Positions 17,303 to 26,397 of a DNA stretch of 64,000 nt are shown in pieces. This DNA comes from Aquimarina sediminis (GTDB taxonomy: Bacteria; Bacteroidota; Bacteroidia; Flavobacteriales; Flavobacteriaceae): the NCBI RefSeq assembly GCF_002895435.1, contig NZ_POYJ01000003.1, forward strand, positions 310,001-374,000, given 5' to 3'. A program made the position numbers and the translations under genes. Position 1 is the stretch's first letter. Each line of letters opens with the position of its first letter. Under the pieces are notes generated by a model. The model was not told where the DNA came from. It saw nothing but the letters and a program-made list of their open reading frames with translations, and did no database searches.

Positions 17303-19525
17303 ATGAGATTACATTACCTTAGTATTCTCTTTTTATTTTTTGTTTTAAAAGGACAGGGGTTTCAGAAAATAGAATCTGATACCAAAATTGATCAGATAAA
17401 GACTACATTGGATTCAATAGAGTATTGGATAGAAAATGATTATTTGAATAAAGCTCTTAAGATAATAGATAAAACAGAGGAAACCGTTTTGCAGAGTGGA
17501 AGTGATAAGCATAGAGCCCGGATCTACCGATTACGTAGTGCTTTATTGTTATATCTTAATGATCCAGAGGGGTTTAAAATGTATTTAGATCTGGCATCAG
17601 ATTGGCAGGATAAAGTTAAGGATGAATATGGGGGGATTTTTGTAAATAATTTAAAAGGATTATATCATAAAAGATTTACTAAGGACTACGATCTGTCTAT
17701 TTTATATTTAAATAAGGCAATCGAAGAAGCAGGCAAACCCAAGTATGAAGAACAGATTATAGATGTTTACTTTAATGTCACTTCTGTGTATTACCAAAAA
17801 AGAGATTGGGAAAAATGCAATTTGTATGCTCAAAAAACCATTGAATTAGCAAAAAAGTATAATAAAAAAATTAGACTAAGTTATCTTTATTATTATTCTG
17901 GAGTTTCCTTAACCAATATGGGGGATTATGATGGGGCTATTTCTCAATTAGAAATAGGGGAAGCGATAACAAATCAAATTACGGATACATCTAAAGTTAG
18001 TAATAATTATCCTTTGTATATTGTAGGTTTTGCAAAAGTGTATGATAAAAAGCAAGATTATAAAAAAGCAAATAAATACTATAATGAATATATGGGGCAG
18101 TTGTCCGAAAGGAATAATGCCTTTTTAGAAAAATATAGCCGAAGTATAAAATCTTACAAAGATTTGCAATTAGCAGAAAAGGAAAATGAAAAGATTGTTT
18201 TGGTGAATGAATATCAAAAGAAGCAATTAAGGCTTAGCAAGTATCTAATTTTTGCTGCTGTGGGTGTTATTTTGACTTTGATAATAATCGTATTCTTACA
18301 GTATAACAATTCCAAACTTAAAAATGAGAATAACTCTTTGCTTGCTCAAAAAAATATCGAATTACAAGAAGCAAAAGAAAAAGTAGAAAGCGCGTACAAA
18401 CAAAAAACATTATTTTTAAATAGTATTACTCACGAACTTAGAACACCGTTGCATGCGATTACGGGGATTTCACATTTGTTGAATACTGAGGGAGCATCAA
18501 AGAAAGAACGCAAAAAACAATTGGAGATTTTACAGTTTTCTGGTAAATACTTGTTGAGATTTGTTAATGATATTATAGAAATGAATACTTCTGATGATTA
18601 TGATACACTCTCAGTAAAAAAAACTTCTTTTGATCTTACTTCTTTTTTGAACAAGGTAAAAGATTCTATCAATTTTTTTATTACTGAAGATAATGATAAT
18701 GCTTTTGAGTTTTTCATAGATTCTAACCCTTCTCATCAGCTTATTGGTGATTCTGAGTGTTTATCTAGAATACTTATAAGTACCATTTCAGGAGTTTCAC
18801 GTTGTTCTAATTCTAATACTATTGAGTTTTTTGTGCAAGATGTAGACGTTAATGATGTTGAGAATAAGATATTGTTTTCTGTTAGAAATAAGGACTTGAA
18901 ATTTTCAGAAGAAAGGTTAAATGAATTAAAAAGAGTTCTAAAGGATAAAGAATCTGCAGTCTTTTTAGCAATTTCTGATGAAAACAACAAAGCAGTCTTA
19001 GAGTTTGCAGTAGCAAATAAACTATTGGACAAATACAATACAACCTTGAGAATTGATTCTACTTTAGAAGAAGGAACAAGTTTTGATTTTGAAATTACCT
19101 TCCAGATAGATCAGAATTCTGATATAGAGGAATTGTTTGATGAAGAGGAACGTAAGCGGGAAACTAAAATACTTGTTGTAGAAGATGATAAAATTAATCA
19201 ATTGATTACCAAAAAGATTATTTCTGGTTTTGGCTACTATTGTGATGTGGCTTCAGATGGTTATGAGGCGGTTCAAAAAAATGAAAATAATCAATATGAC
19301 CTTATTTTTATGGATATAATGATGGATGGGATTGATGGATTCGAAACAACTAAAAGAATACGTAATATGGGTATTGAAATACCGATTATCGCATTAACAG
19401 CAATTTCTGAAAAAGAGAATAAAGATCGTTTTAGAGAAGTAGGTATTTCTGTTGTTGTTAATAAACCATTTGAGCCAATCGTATTAAAGAGAGAAATTGA
19501 GGCTTCTTTGTCAAAGCGCCTATAA
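17303..19525 (+). CDS. TPR hybrid histidine kinase with degenerate ATPase domain and intact receiver
   Basis: A 740-residue membrane signalling protein. It has a signal peptide, then a helical TPR-like periplasmic region (about 30-300), one membrane helix (about 313-334), a coiled coil and a HisKA domain with the phosphate-accepting His377 in ITHELRTPLHAI. A HATPase-like region (about 460-605) and a C-terminal receiver (622-740) follow. The receiver has the acidic pair EDD, acceptor Asp671 (FMDIMMDG), Thr in ALTA and Lys in NKPF. The HATPase region lacks the key features: the N-box Asn residues (LISTISGVSRCS stands where LINLLSNAIKFT is usual), the DxGxG box and the GxGLGL box; only a terminal GTSF remains. 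Autophosphorylation by this protein alone is therefore doubtful. Confidence 0.85.
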   Translation: MRLHYLSILFLFFVLKGQGFQKIESDTKIDQIKTTLDSIEYWIENDYLNKALKIIDKTEETVLQSGSDKHRARIYRLRSALLLYLNDPEGFKMYLDLASDWQDKVKDEYGGIFVNNLKGLYHKRFTKDYDLSILYLNKAIEEAGKPKYEEQIIDVYFNVTSVYYQKRDWEKCNLYAQKTIELAKKYNKKIRLSYLYYYSGVSLTNMGDYDGAISQLEIGEAITNQITDTSKVSNNYPLYIVGFAKVYDKKQDYKKANKYYNEYMGQLSERNNAFLEKYSRSIKSYKDLQLAEKENEKIVLVNEYQKKQLRLSKYLIFAAVGVILTLIIIVFLQYNNSKLKNENNSLLAQKNIELQEAKEKVESAYKQKTLFLNSITHELRTPLHAITGISHLLNTEGASKKERKKQLEILQFSGKYLLRFVNDIIEMNTSDDYDTLSVKKTSFDLTSFLNKVKDSINFFITEDNDNAFEFFIDSNPSHQLIGDSECLSRILISTISGVSRCSNSNTIEFFVQDVDVNDVENKILFSVRNKDLKFSEERLNELKRVLKDKESAVFLAISDENNKAVLEFAVANKLLDKYNTTLRIDSTLEEGTSFDFEITFQIDQNSDIEELFDEEERKRETKILVVEDDKINQLITKKIISGFGYYCDVASDGYEAVQKNENNQYDLIFMDIMMDGIDGFETTKRIRNMGIEIPIIALTAISEKENKDRFREVGISVVVNKPFEPIVLKREIEASLSKRL

Positions 19526-19598
19526 GTTTATAATGCTAATATTGTTTTTATAAAGTTTCTCTTATTTCTAAATAAATAGATTTATTTTAGTGATCTAT

Positions 19599-20255
19599 AT
19601 GAAGAGATTATTTGTATTTGTTATTTGCTACCTGTTCGTGTTTATTTCCTTTGGACAGGATATCGAATTGAGTTCTGAGAAAGAGGTTGTGTTAGATTCT
19701 CTCTACAGAGAGGATCAATTTTATGTTGGAGTTACATACAACTTACTTTTTAACCGACCAAAGAACCTTAGCCAATCAGGTTTTTCTGGGGGACTGCACT
19801 TAGGGTTTATAAGAGATATGCCTATTAATAAGAGGCGAAATGTTGCTTTTGGTTTAGGGTTAGGGTATTCTTTCAATGTGTATAATATGGATGTTGTAGG
19901 GTATGATATTAGTAGATTTACTACCCATCTGGTAGAGGCTCCTTTCGAATTCAGGTGGCGAACATCTGTTCCCGAAACACATAAGTTTTATAGGATTTAC
20001 ACCGGTATTAGAATGGGCTATATGCATTCTCTTAATCCTGAATTTAAAAAAATGGACTCTAGCACTCTGGAACAAGTAAAAATTGAAGACTTAAACCGTT
20101 GGAGAGTAGGGGCTACTTTTACTTTTGGCTGGAACACATTTAATTTTTCCTTTTACTATAGTTTGAATACTTTATTTGGGGATAATGCTATGGTAGAAGG
20201 AGAGGCTATAGAATTAAATACTGCTAAAGTGGGGCTAACATTCTATATATTATAA
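19599..20255 (+). CDS. PorT-family outer-membrane beta-barrel protein
   Basis: A 218-residue exported protein: signal peptide MKRLFVFVICYLFVFISFGQ, then alternating beta-strand sequence of an eight-strand-type barrel with aromatic girdle residues and a C-terminal strand (AKVGLTFYIL). It resembles the PorT/SprT family needed for type IX secretion and related Bacteroidota porin-family proteins. Its position away from other T9SS genes leaves the exact role open. The ATG at 19599 was preferred over an in-frame GTG at 19590 because the signal peptide starts there. Its 3' end overlaps the convergent gene by 6 bp. Confidence 0.75.
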   Translation: MKRLFVFVICYLFVFISFGQDIELSSEKEVVLDSLYREDQFYVGVTYNLLFNRPKNLSQSGFSGGLHLGFIRDMPINKRRNVAFGLGLGYSFNVYNMDVVGYDISRFTTHLVEAPFEFRWRTSVPETHKFYRIYTGIRMGYMHSLNPEFKKMDSSTLEQVKIEDLNRWRVGATFTFGWNTFNFSFYYSLNTLFGDNAMVEGEAIELNTAKVGLTFYIL

Positions 20256-20855
20256 CCAAAAATTGGCCAAGGTAAGTTGAGGGATAATTCCGATTAGAAA
20301 ACCTAGAACGAGTTCTAAATTAGTATGTGCTTTGCAATGTAACCTTGAAGTTGCAACTAATCCATTTGAAATCATTAATAAAGCAATGAGTAAAGTTAAA
20401 TTCAGCCCAAAGTGGATGCTAAGGGTTATGGTGAACATTGTAATCCCACTAATTCCAATCATATGAAGGCTTGCCTTAATGTTGAAAAACACCATAAAAA
20501 TGGCACTCAATGATGAGAATAATACGCCCAGAAAGAAAAAGTATAGTTCGGGGTAGTGGTATACATCAATTACCATTTTAATTACAACAATTAGTAAAAT
20601 AGACTGAAGCAGCAACGGGATTTTACGTTGTTTTACATTTTCGAGATGAATAGATGTAATGGCACCCATGTTTTTAAGTAAAAAAAATAAAACAACAGGT
20701 ATTAAGATTGTCAGAACAACGAGACCAAATACTTTGGCTCTAATAATTTCATCAGGGATAAATCTTGGCGCTGTCTTAAAATAGATTACCGCACCAATAA
20801 GAGGCATCAATAATGGATGTAGGATATAAGAAACGCTTCTTAGAAAATAGTTCAT
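20250..20855 (-). CDS. Multi-pass membrane protein coupled to rpoN, PAP2-like ending
   Basis: A 201-residue protein with about six membrane helices. The segment SRLHCKAHTNLELVLGFLIG near the C-terminus resembles the last motif of PAP2-type lipid phosphatases (Arg, then His, then a Gly-containing helix), but the earlier PAP2 motifs are not evident. An active phosphatase is therefore unproven. Its ATG overlaps the rpoN stop codon (TAATG), so translation is coupled to rpoN. Confidence 0.65.
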   Translation of the reverse strand: MNYFLRSVSYILHPLLMPLIGAVIYFKTAPRFIPDEIIRAKVFGLVVLTILIPVVLFFLLKNMGAITSIHLENVKQRKIPLLLQSILLIVVIKMVIDVYHYPELYFFFLGVLFSSLSAIFMVFFNIKASLHMIGISGITMFTITLSIHFGLNLTLLIALLMISNGLVATSRLHCKAHTNLELVLGFLIGIIPQLTLANFWL

Positions 20856-22315
20856 TAAATTTTCTTTCGTAACCTTGCAACAGGAATGTCTAATTGTTCT
20901 CTGTATTTGGCAACAGTTCTTCTGGCTATAGGATATCCTTTTTCTTTTAGGATTTTAGCAAGTTTTTCATCTGTTAGAGGTTTTTTCTTGTCTTCTTCTC
21001 CTATAGTTATTTCCAGTATTTTCTTTATTTCTCTTGTAGAGACTTCTTCACCCTGATCATTTGTCATTGATTCAGAAAAGAATTCTTTGATAAGTTTTGT
21101 TCCGTAAGGAGTGTCTACATATTTGCTATTTGCTACTCTAGAGACAGTACTTACATCCATTGCAATCTCATCGGCAATATCTTTTAAGATCATTGGCTTC
21201 AGATTTCTTTCATCTCCACTAAGGAAATAACTTTTTTGGTAGTGCATTATTGCACTCATAGTAATAAAAAGTGTCTGTTGTCTCTGTTTTACAGCTTCGA
21301 TAAACCATTTGGCAGCATCCAATTTTTGTTTGATAAACAAAACCGCATCTTTTTGAGATTTGGATTTTTCCTTACTGGCTTTGTACCCTTGAAGCATGTT
21401 ATTGTATTCTCTTGATACATGAAGCTCTGGAGCATTTCGACCATTTAGTGATAATTCAAGCTCACCATCTGTTATTCTAATGGTAAAATCAGGGACAACA
21501 TGTTCTATTAAGCGATTGTTTCCAGCATATGCTCCACCTGGTTTTGGATTAAGGTGTTCAATCTCGTCAATTGCTTCTTTTAATTGCTCTTCGGTAACCT
21601 CAAATTTTAATAAGAGTTTGTTGTAGTGTTTTTTGCTAAAATGGTCAAACGATTTTTTAAGTATTTCAGAAGCTAGTTTTATCGGGATAGTAGTTTCTTT
21701 TCTATCCAGTTGAATCCATAGGCATTCTTGCAAACTACGGGCACCAATACCGGCAGGGTCGAGTTGCTGGACTATTTTTAAAACGCTTTCTATTTTTTCT
21801 TCAGTTGTATATACATTTTGAGTAAATGCTAAATCATCTAAAATATCAGACAACGATCTTCTTATATAGCCACTTTCATCTACACTCCCTACAAGAAACT
21901 CAGCTATCTCACGTTCTTCATCATCAAGTCGATATGTATTTAACTGGTTAACTAAGTGTTGGTGAAATGACGTGCCAGAAGCATAGGGTACGCTTTTTTC
22001 TTCATCGTCTGCGCTATAATTATTAGAACTTAGTCTGTAACTTGGGATTTCATCATCACTTAGATATTCATCTACATTGATCTCAGCTTCTATTTTTTCA
22101 GTCCCATAATCGTCTTCGGCTGTATTTTCATTACTAAAGGTATCTTCAAACTCATCAGCTTTTTCTTTGCCACTATCAAGTGCCGGGTTTTCTTCCATTT
22201 CCTGTTTTAGACGTTGTTCAAATGCCTGAGTAGGTAATTGGATCAACTTCATCAGTTGAATCTGTTGTGGAGAAAGTTTTTGAGAAAGCTTAAAATTTAG
22301 TTGTTGTTTTAGCAT
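20855..22315 (-). CDS. rpoN: RNA polymerase sigma-54 factor
   Basis: A 487-residue alternative sigma factor that directs RNA polymerase to -24/-12 promoters and needs ATP-driven enhancer-binding proteins. Region I is the Gln/Leu-rich start LKQQLNFKLSQKLSPQQIQL. An acidic region II (about 50-100), a core-binding domain, a helix-turn-helix, and the RpoN box ARRTVAKYRE near the C-terminus follow. The start at 22315 was chosen because family members begin MLKQ; an in-frame ATG at 22354 adds 13 atypical residues. No enhancer-binding protein was seen in this window. Confidence 0.95.
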   Translation of the reverse strand: MLKQQLNFKLSQKLSPQQIQLMKLIQLPTQAFEQRLKQEMEENPALDSGKEKADEFEDTFSNENTAEDDYGTEKIEAEINVDEYLSDDEIPSYRLSSNNYSADDEEKSVPYASGTSFHQHLVNQLNTYRLDDEEREIAEFLVGSVDESGYIRRSLSDILDDLAFTQNVYTTEEKIESVLKIVQQLDPAGIGARSLQECLWIQLDRKETTIPIKLASEILKKSFDHFSKKHYNKLLLKFEVTEEQLKEAIDEIEHLNPKPGGAYAGNNRLIEHVVPDFTIRITDGELELSLNGRNAPELHVSREYNNMLQGYKASKEKSKSQKDAVLFIKQKLDAAKWFIEAVKQRQQTLFITMSAIMHYQKSYFLSGDERNLKPMILKDIADEIAMDVSTVSRVANSKYVDTPYGTKLIKEFFSESMTNDQGEEVSTREIKKILEITIGEEDKKKPLTDEKLAKILKEKGYPIARRTVAKYREQLDIPVARLRKKI

Positions 22316-22584
22316 AAAAATTATCAATGTTCTTCTACTCACAAAAATAAACAAAAAACACTGTTTTTAAAGAAGTATAAGATGGTTAGTTTATTTAAAA
22401 AATGCTATAAAATCACGAATTGTAACGATTTTATTTTTCGCTTTGATCAATAAACGAGCCAAAAGTAATTATAATATGTGTCAAAGATGATTTTTTAACT
22501 TTAAAAACGGGTGTCACCTCTTATTGTAAGATGATTTGGTTTTTTTGAAGTTTAGTAAAAAGATTTTTGTGATGTTAGAGGTTT

Positions 22585-23223
22585 TTAAGGAACGAATAAT
22601 TTACTTTTTATAGCATAAATTACCAGTCCGGTTCTATTTTTTAAACCTAATTTTTCGAAGATAGAGTCCCGATATCCTTCAATAGTTTTTGGGCTTAGAC
22701 ACATATCATTTGCAATTTCTTTGTATGTTTTCTCAGTACAAGCATGTTTGATAAATTCGATTTCCCGATCTTTAAGTGCAATGCTTTTTTCTTCTTTTTT
22801 ATTAAGAGAACCTAATAATAGTTTTGTTACATCTTTTGTGTGATAAAATCCAGTTTCCTGAACTTGCAGAAGGGCATTTTCGAGAATACTTTTTTCTGTA
22901 TCTTTTAAAAGATATCCTTTTGCTCCCGCTCTTAACATTTTTAGGATAGTGTTTTCATCTTCTTCTACAGAGAGCGCTAGTACTTTAACATGTGGGTATT
23001 GATCTTTTAGAGCTGCTGTAGTTTCAATTCCATTCATAATGGGCATATTAATATCCATTAGTACAACATCTGGAATATTCTTGGGGTCTTTAAAACGAGT
23101 TAAGAGCTCTTTCCCGTTTTTACAAATGTATAGGATTTTAAATTTAGCAAACCCGTTAACCAGTCCTGACAAAGCCTGGGATAGCAAGATGTGGTCTTCT
23201 ACGATTACTACTGAATATTTCAT
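22585..23223 (-). CDS. NarL/FixJ-family response regulator
   Basis: A 212-residue DNA-binding response regulator. The receiver domain (about 1-120) has the acidic pair Glu9-Asp10, acceptor Asp57 (VVLMDINMP) and the lysine in LLKDTEK. A LuxR-type helix-turn-helix follows at about 145-205 (KTYKEIANDMCLSPKTIEGYRDSI). It lies 155 bp downstream of the sensor kinase on the same strand and is its obvious partner. Targets are unknown. Confidence 0.92.
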   Translation of the reverse strand: MKYSVVIVEDHILLSQALSGLVNGFAKFKILYICKNGKELLTRFKDPKNIPDVVLMDINMPIMNGIETTAALKDQYPHVKVLALSVEEDENTILKMLRAGAKGYLLKDTEKSILENALLQVQETGFYHTKDVTKLLLGSLNKKEEKSIALKDREIEFIKHACTEKTYKEIANDMCLSPKTIEGYRDSIFEKLGLKNRTGLVIYAIKSKLFVP

Positions 23224-23378
23224 CTATTTAGATTTATTAGTTTGTATAACCAGAAAGAATTAGCATAAGTACTCTGTTAAGAGTATATAAGAATGTTGGT
23301 GAGTATCTAAATCCTTATTTATGTTCTTTTTATAATGGTCATAGGTAATTAGTGTGAAATAATTTAATATATACAAAG

Positions 23379-24173
23379 TTAATCAAGTTCATTGTCTAAT
23401 GCACCCGAACTTTCTTTTTTATATTCATAAACCAATGTTATGGCTGTTCCTTTTCCTTTTTCTGAGGTTAATTGTATATCTGCACCGATTAGTTTACCTC
23501 TGTTTTGCATATTGCTTAGTCCTATTCCTCGTTTGGATGGGCAATCCAGGTGATCAAAGCCAACACCATCATCTTTTGCTTGTATAATTAGTTTATCTCT
23601 ACTATAATCTACATTAACATTTAGATTCGAAGCTTTAGAGTGTTTGATGGTATTGGTAAAGAATTCTTGTAATATCCTAAAAATAATTACTTCTGCTTTG
23701 TCATCTAGATGTTCTATTTCATCATTACTGGTGATTGTAGCTTTAATAAACTGCATACGATTAAATCGTTCTATCTCTAATGTGATTGCCTCTGTGAGAT
23801 TTAGATTTTTTATAGTGTCAGGGTTAATCAGTTTTGACAAGGATCGCAGTTCTGTAAGACTTTTGGTTATTGTCTCTGTTACCTCTTTTAATTTACTAGG
23901 GTCGTCTTGGGCAATGTTTACTTGTATTTTGGCCAGCGTAAGGAGTTGACCAATATTATCATGCAACTCCCAACTGATGTTGCGCAAGGTTTCTTCTCTA
24001 ATCTCGATCTGAGTCTCTGCTATTGCTTTTTCAAACTTTTTTTCTGTTTCTTTTTGTTGCAGTAGTAAACTGTTCTTCCTTTTTTGAAAGATGGTAAATA
24101 ATACGATTAATAGTATAATGATTATAACAAGAACAATGCTTGCGACTAATATTGCTGTTTGTTGTTGCTCCAT
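23379..24173 (-). CDS. NarX/DesK-type sensor histidine kinase (HisKA_3)
   Basis: A 264-residue kinase with one N-terminal membrane helix (about residues 8-30), a short coiled coil, a dimerisation/phosphoacceptor domain with the motif WELHDNIGQLL, and an intact ATPase domain (FFTNTIKHS N-box, DDGVGF, GIGLSNMQNR). It has almost no periplasmic sensor region. The start at 24173 gives a 28-bp overlap with the 7-TM gene upstream; a farther in-frame ATG at 24221 would deepen that overlap. The overlap suggests that the 7-TM protein supplies the input and that the two are made together. Confidence 0.9.
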   Translation of the reverse strand: MEQQQTAILVASIVLVIIIILLIVLFTIFQKRKNSLLLQQKETEKKFEKAIAETQIEIREETLRNISWELHDNIGQLLTLAKIQVNIAQDDPSKLKEVTETITKSLTELRSLSKLINPDTIKNLNLTEAITLEIERFNRMQFIKATITSNDEIEHLDDKAEVIIFRILQEFFTNTIKHSKASNLNVNVDYSRDKLIIQAKDDGVGFDHLDCPSKRGIGLSNMQNRGKLIGADIQLTSEKGKGTAITLVYEYKKESSGALDNELD

Positions 24174-24799
24174 ATAAAGCCAATAATAAAACAAAGATTC
24201 ATTATAATGGTTAAAATGCAAAGCACCAAAAATTGAATTGATGCATCTGCAAGTTCACCTCCATAATTACGAACAATTCTAAAAGGTACATTGCCACTAT
24301 AATAGATTAATACTCCAGTGCTAATCCAAAAAAGCAAGTTCCTATTAACATTAAGTACTTTTTCGGAATTCAAAATGTCAATGTAGTAAAAAATAATACT
24401 AATAATAACAAAGCTAGCACCGATAATATAAGGCGTAATCGCGAATTCCACTAGATAATTTTCAACGAAACTATTTATTAAGAATGATAAGGAATAAATA
24501 ATAATGAAAGTAAAAATTATTTTTTTATGCTTTGTGTTGGTAACATAATTTCTGAATAAAAACATAAAATAATTAAATACTACGAGATAGTATATATTGT
24601 AAATTATAGTAACACTGTTAATACCAAATTGATTTTTTAAAATATAACCTGTAAGGTCATTAATTCCGATATACCAGAGTATTATTAAAAAATATTTTAA
24701 AAAAGTGTTTTTGTATTTGTATAAATATATAGAACCTATAATTGCAGTTACTAATTGAAAAATAATTACAAATATTCCGAGTTCAGATAAATAATTCAT
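24146..24799 (-). CDS. Seven-helix membrane protein upstream of the sensor kinase
   Basis: A 217-residue, very hydrophobic protein with seven predicted membrane helices (about 6-24, 33-52, 60-81, 90-108, 117-137, 150-168 and 184-205) and no soluble domain. No family was recognised. It overlaps the kinase start by 28 bp and is likely co-translated. It plausibly acts as a detached membrane sensor for that kinase, but this is inferred from gene order only. Confidence 0.75.
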   Translation of the reverse strand: MNYLSELGIFVIIFQLVTAIIGSIYLYKYKNTFLKYFLIILWYIGINDLTGYILKNQFGINSVTIIYNIYYLVVFNYFMFLFRNYVTNTKHKKIIFTFIIIYSLSFLINSFVENYLVEFAITPYIIGASFVIISIIFYYIDILNSEKVLNVNRNLLFWISTGVLIYYSGNVPFRIVRNYGGELADASIQFLVLCILTIIMNLCFIIGFIWSNNKQQY

Positions 24800-24810
24800 T
24801 ATACTTCTTC

Positions 24811-25500
24811 TTAGTTTTGAGGTGGATGCCCTCCGATTTCGTTAGCTATGGTGCTATTTCCTCCATTTCCTTGTGTAAAGGAGAAGAAACTAGCAGTGTT
24901 TATTTTAGCTTTTGATGGTTTTTGATTTGGTGATTGTGAATCTTCTAATTCGTCTTCTAAAAACAATATCTCAGGTATACCATCGCCATTTTTATCCATA
25001 AACGTAAAGCCACGATGTAGATCTGAACCATCGCTTAGGGTGGTAGGTGCCATAAAAAACGTGTTTCTTCTTGGGTCTGGTATTGGTTTGCCACTTACAA
25101 ATTTTTGCTTATCAGGATAGTTTCCTATGTATAATCGATACCCTGTGACATTAACTGTATCTGGGGTTACTTGGTTAATGTACGCTAAGTATTGATTTAA
25201 GAATTCTTTGGTTAAGAAAAAAGACCGTGATGGAATAAATTCTGGATCAGGTTTTCTGTCTGATCGACATAGTGTTGTTAATATGCTATCAGTTTTCTTT
25301 TCAAAAACTTCAATTACGCACGATCTATTTTCTGTATAAGTATCATAGAGTTCAATGGCATCATCTAGTGAAATAATCTCTTTAGGTTGGTCAACTATCG
25401 GAGGGTCAGGTTTGTCACAATTTCCGACAATTAAATAGGTGATAATTGCAGTTAGAATAATAACGATTAGGTAGCTGATTAAGTTAGTTTTTTTGTCCAT
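24811..25500 (-). CDS. Membrane-anchored unknown protein with EF-hand-like loop
   Basis: A 229-residue protein with one N-terminal membrane helix (about 8-26) followed by a Cys and a Pro-rich linker, so it is probably periplasmic and anchored. A calcium-loop-like segment (DKNGDGIPEILFLED, about residues 170-184) resembles the Asp-x-Asn-x-Asp-Gly loops of EF-hand/dockerin repeats. No family was recognised. It precedes the 7-TM gene by 11 bp and is the first gene of the predicted 24.8-22.6 kb signalling operon. Confidence 0.65.
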   Translation of the reverse strand: MDKKTNLISYLIVIILTAIITYLIVGNCDKPDPPIVDQPKEIISLDDAIELYDTYTENRSCVIEVFEKKTDSILTTLCRSDRKPDPEFIPSRSFFLTKEFLNQYLAYINQVTPDTVNVTGYRLYIGNYPDKQKFVSGKPIPDPRRNTFFMAPTTLSDGSDLHRGFTFMDKNGDGIPEILFLEDELEDSQSPNQKPSKAKINTASFFSFTQGNGGNSTIANEIGGHPPQN

Positions 25501-25923
25501 TTTTTAAGCTTTTTAAGATGTTTGTTAAGATTTCGGTCGTTACCGAAATAAAATTAGTTAGTTTTTCAACTTGCGTTGAGGGGGTGTATCAGATTCCAGC
25601 TTTTATTTGGAATGACAAATTTTTGGTATCACCCAGTAATAAAGGGAGTTTACCTGCAATTAAAAATACTATTATTATGCAGTTTTAAAAAGATATTGAT
25701 AAGATTTGTTAAAAGAAAACGGAGGTAAAGCTTTGAAAACAACTATGTTTAGGAGATTTTTGAGATGTTTTTTTGTTAGTAGGTGTTAGAAAAAAAAGGG
25801 GTTTTACCCCTTTTTATTTGAGGTATTTAACTCTTTTGTTATACCGCCTTCTATTTTAATAAAGAATGTTTTGATAGGAATTTGTTTCAATTTGGAATGA
25901 ACAAAAAGCCTATCAAACTTTAT
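25501..25923. other. Gene-free region between two minus-strand transcription units
   Basis: A 423-bp region with no supported gene. It contains the terminator of the MarR/GNAT pair at 25792-25816 and presumably the promoter of the 24.8-25.5 kb gene. No other structure was recognised. Confidence 0.6.
25792..25816 (-). terminator. Rho-independent terminator after the GNAT gene
   Basis: AAAAAGGGG / CCCCTTTTT stem with a 5-nt loop and T runs on both sides. It should work in both directions; the transcript that reaches it is the minus-strand MarR-GNAT unit. Confidence 0.85.
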
Positions 25924-26385
25924 TTATAGATTAAGTTCCATTTTGATATTGCTTCGTTGATATGGTGGTTTTTCTTCCATTACAATTTCTTTAAAACCAT
26001 ATTTCTTATAAATATAGATGGCATTTTCTAAAACTCTATTAGAGTACAAAAGTAGCTTCGTCCAATTTTGATTTGTGGCAAAATCAATACAGAACTCCAT
26101 CAATTGCTGCCCTATCTTTTGACCTTGAAATTTTGGTGATACAGCCATTTTTCCGAGCTCATACGTTCCTTCTTCAATTTTGATCAATGAGAACGTTCCA
26201 GCTATTTGATTGTCTGTTTTTGCAAAAAAGATATGACCACCTTGATTGATAATGGTCTCTTCACAACGTTCTAGTAAATCAATATCGTGAGGTTCTAAAA
26301 CAAAATATTTTTCTAACCATTCTATATTAAGGTTGGCAAAGTCTTTTGCATAGGTCGTCTCGAAGGGGATTATTGTTGTTTCCAT
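25924..26385 (-). CDS. GNAT-family N-acetyltransferase
   Basis: A 153-residue acetyl-CoA-dependent acetyltransferase. The typical acetyl-CoA loop region is MAVSPKFQGQKIGQQLMEF (about 84-102, with the Q/RxxGxG/A pattern), preceded by the beta strand YELGKM and followed by LLYSNRVLENAIYIYKKYGF, the usual end of the fold. The substrate is unknown. It starts 12 bp after a MarR-type regulator and forms a two-gene unit with it, a common pairing in which the acetyltransferase modifies a toxic or signalling small molecule. Confidence 0.88.
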   Translation of the reverse strand: METTIIPFETTYAKDFANLNIEWLEKYFVLEPHDIDLLERCEETIINQGGHIFFAKTDNQIAGTFSLIKIEEGTYELGKMAVSPKFQGQKIGQQLMEFCIDFATNQNWTKLLLYSNRVLENAIYIYKKYGFKEIVMEEKPPYQRSNIKMELNL

Positions 26386-26397
26386 TTCTGAATATGT

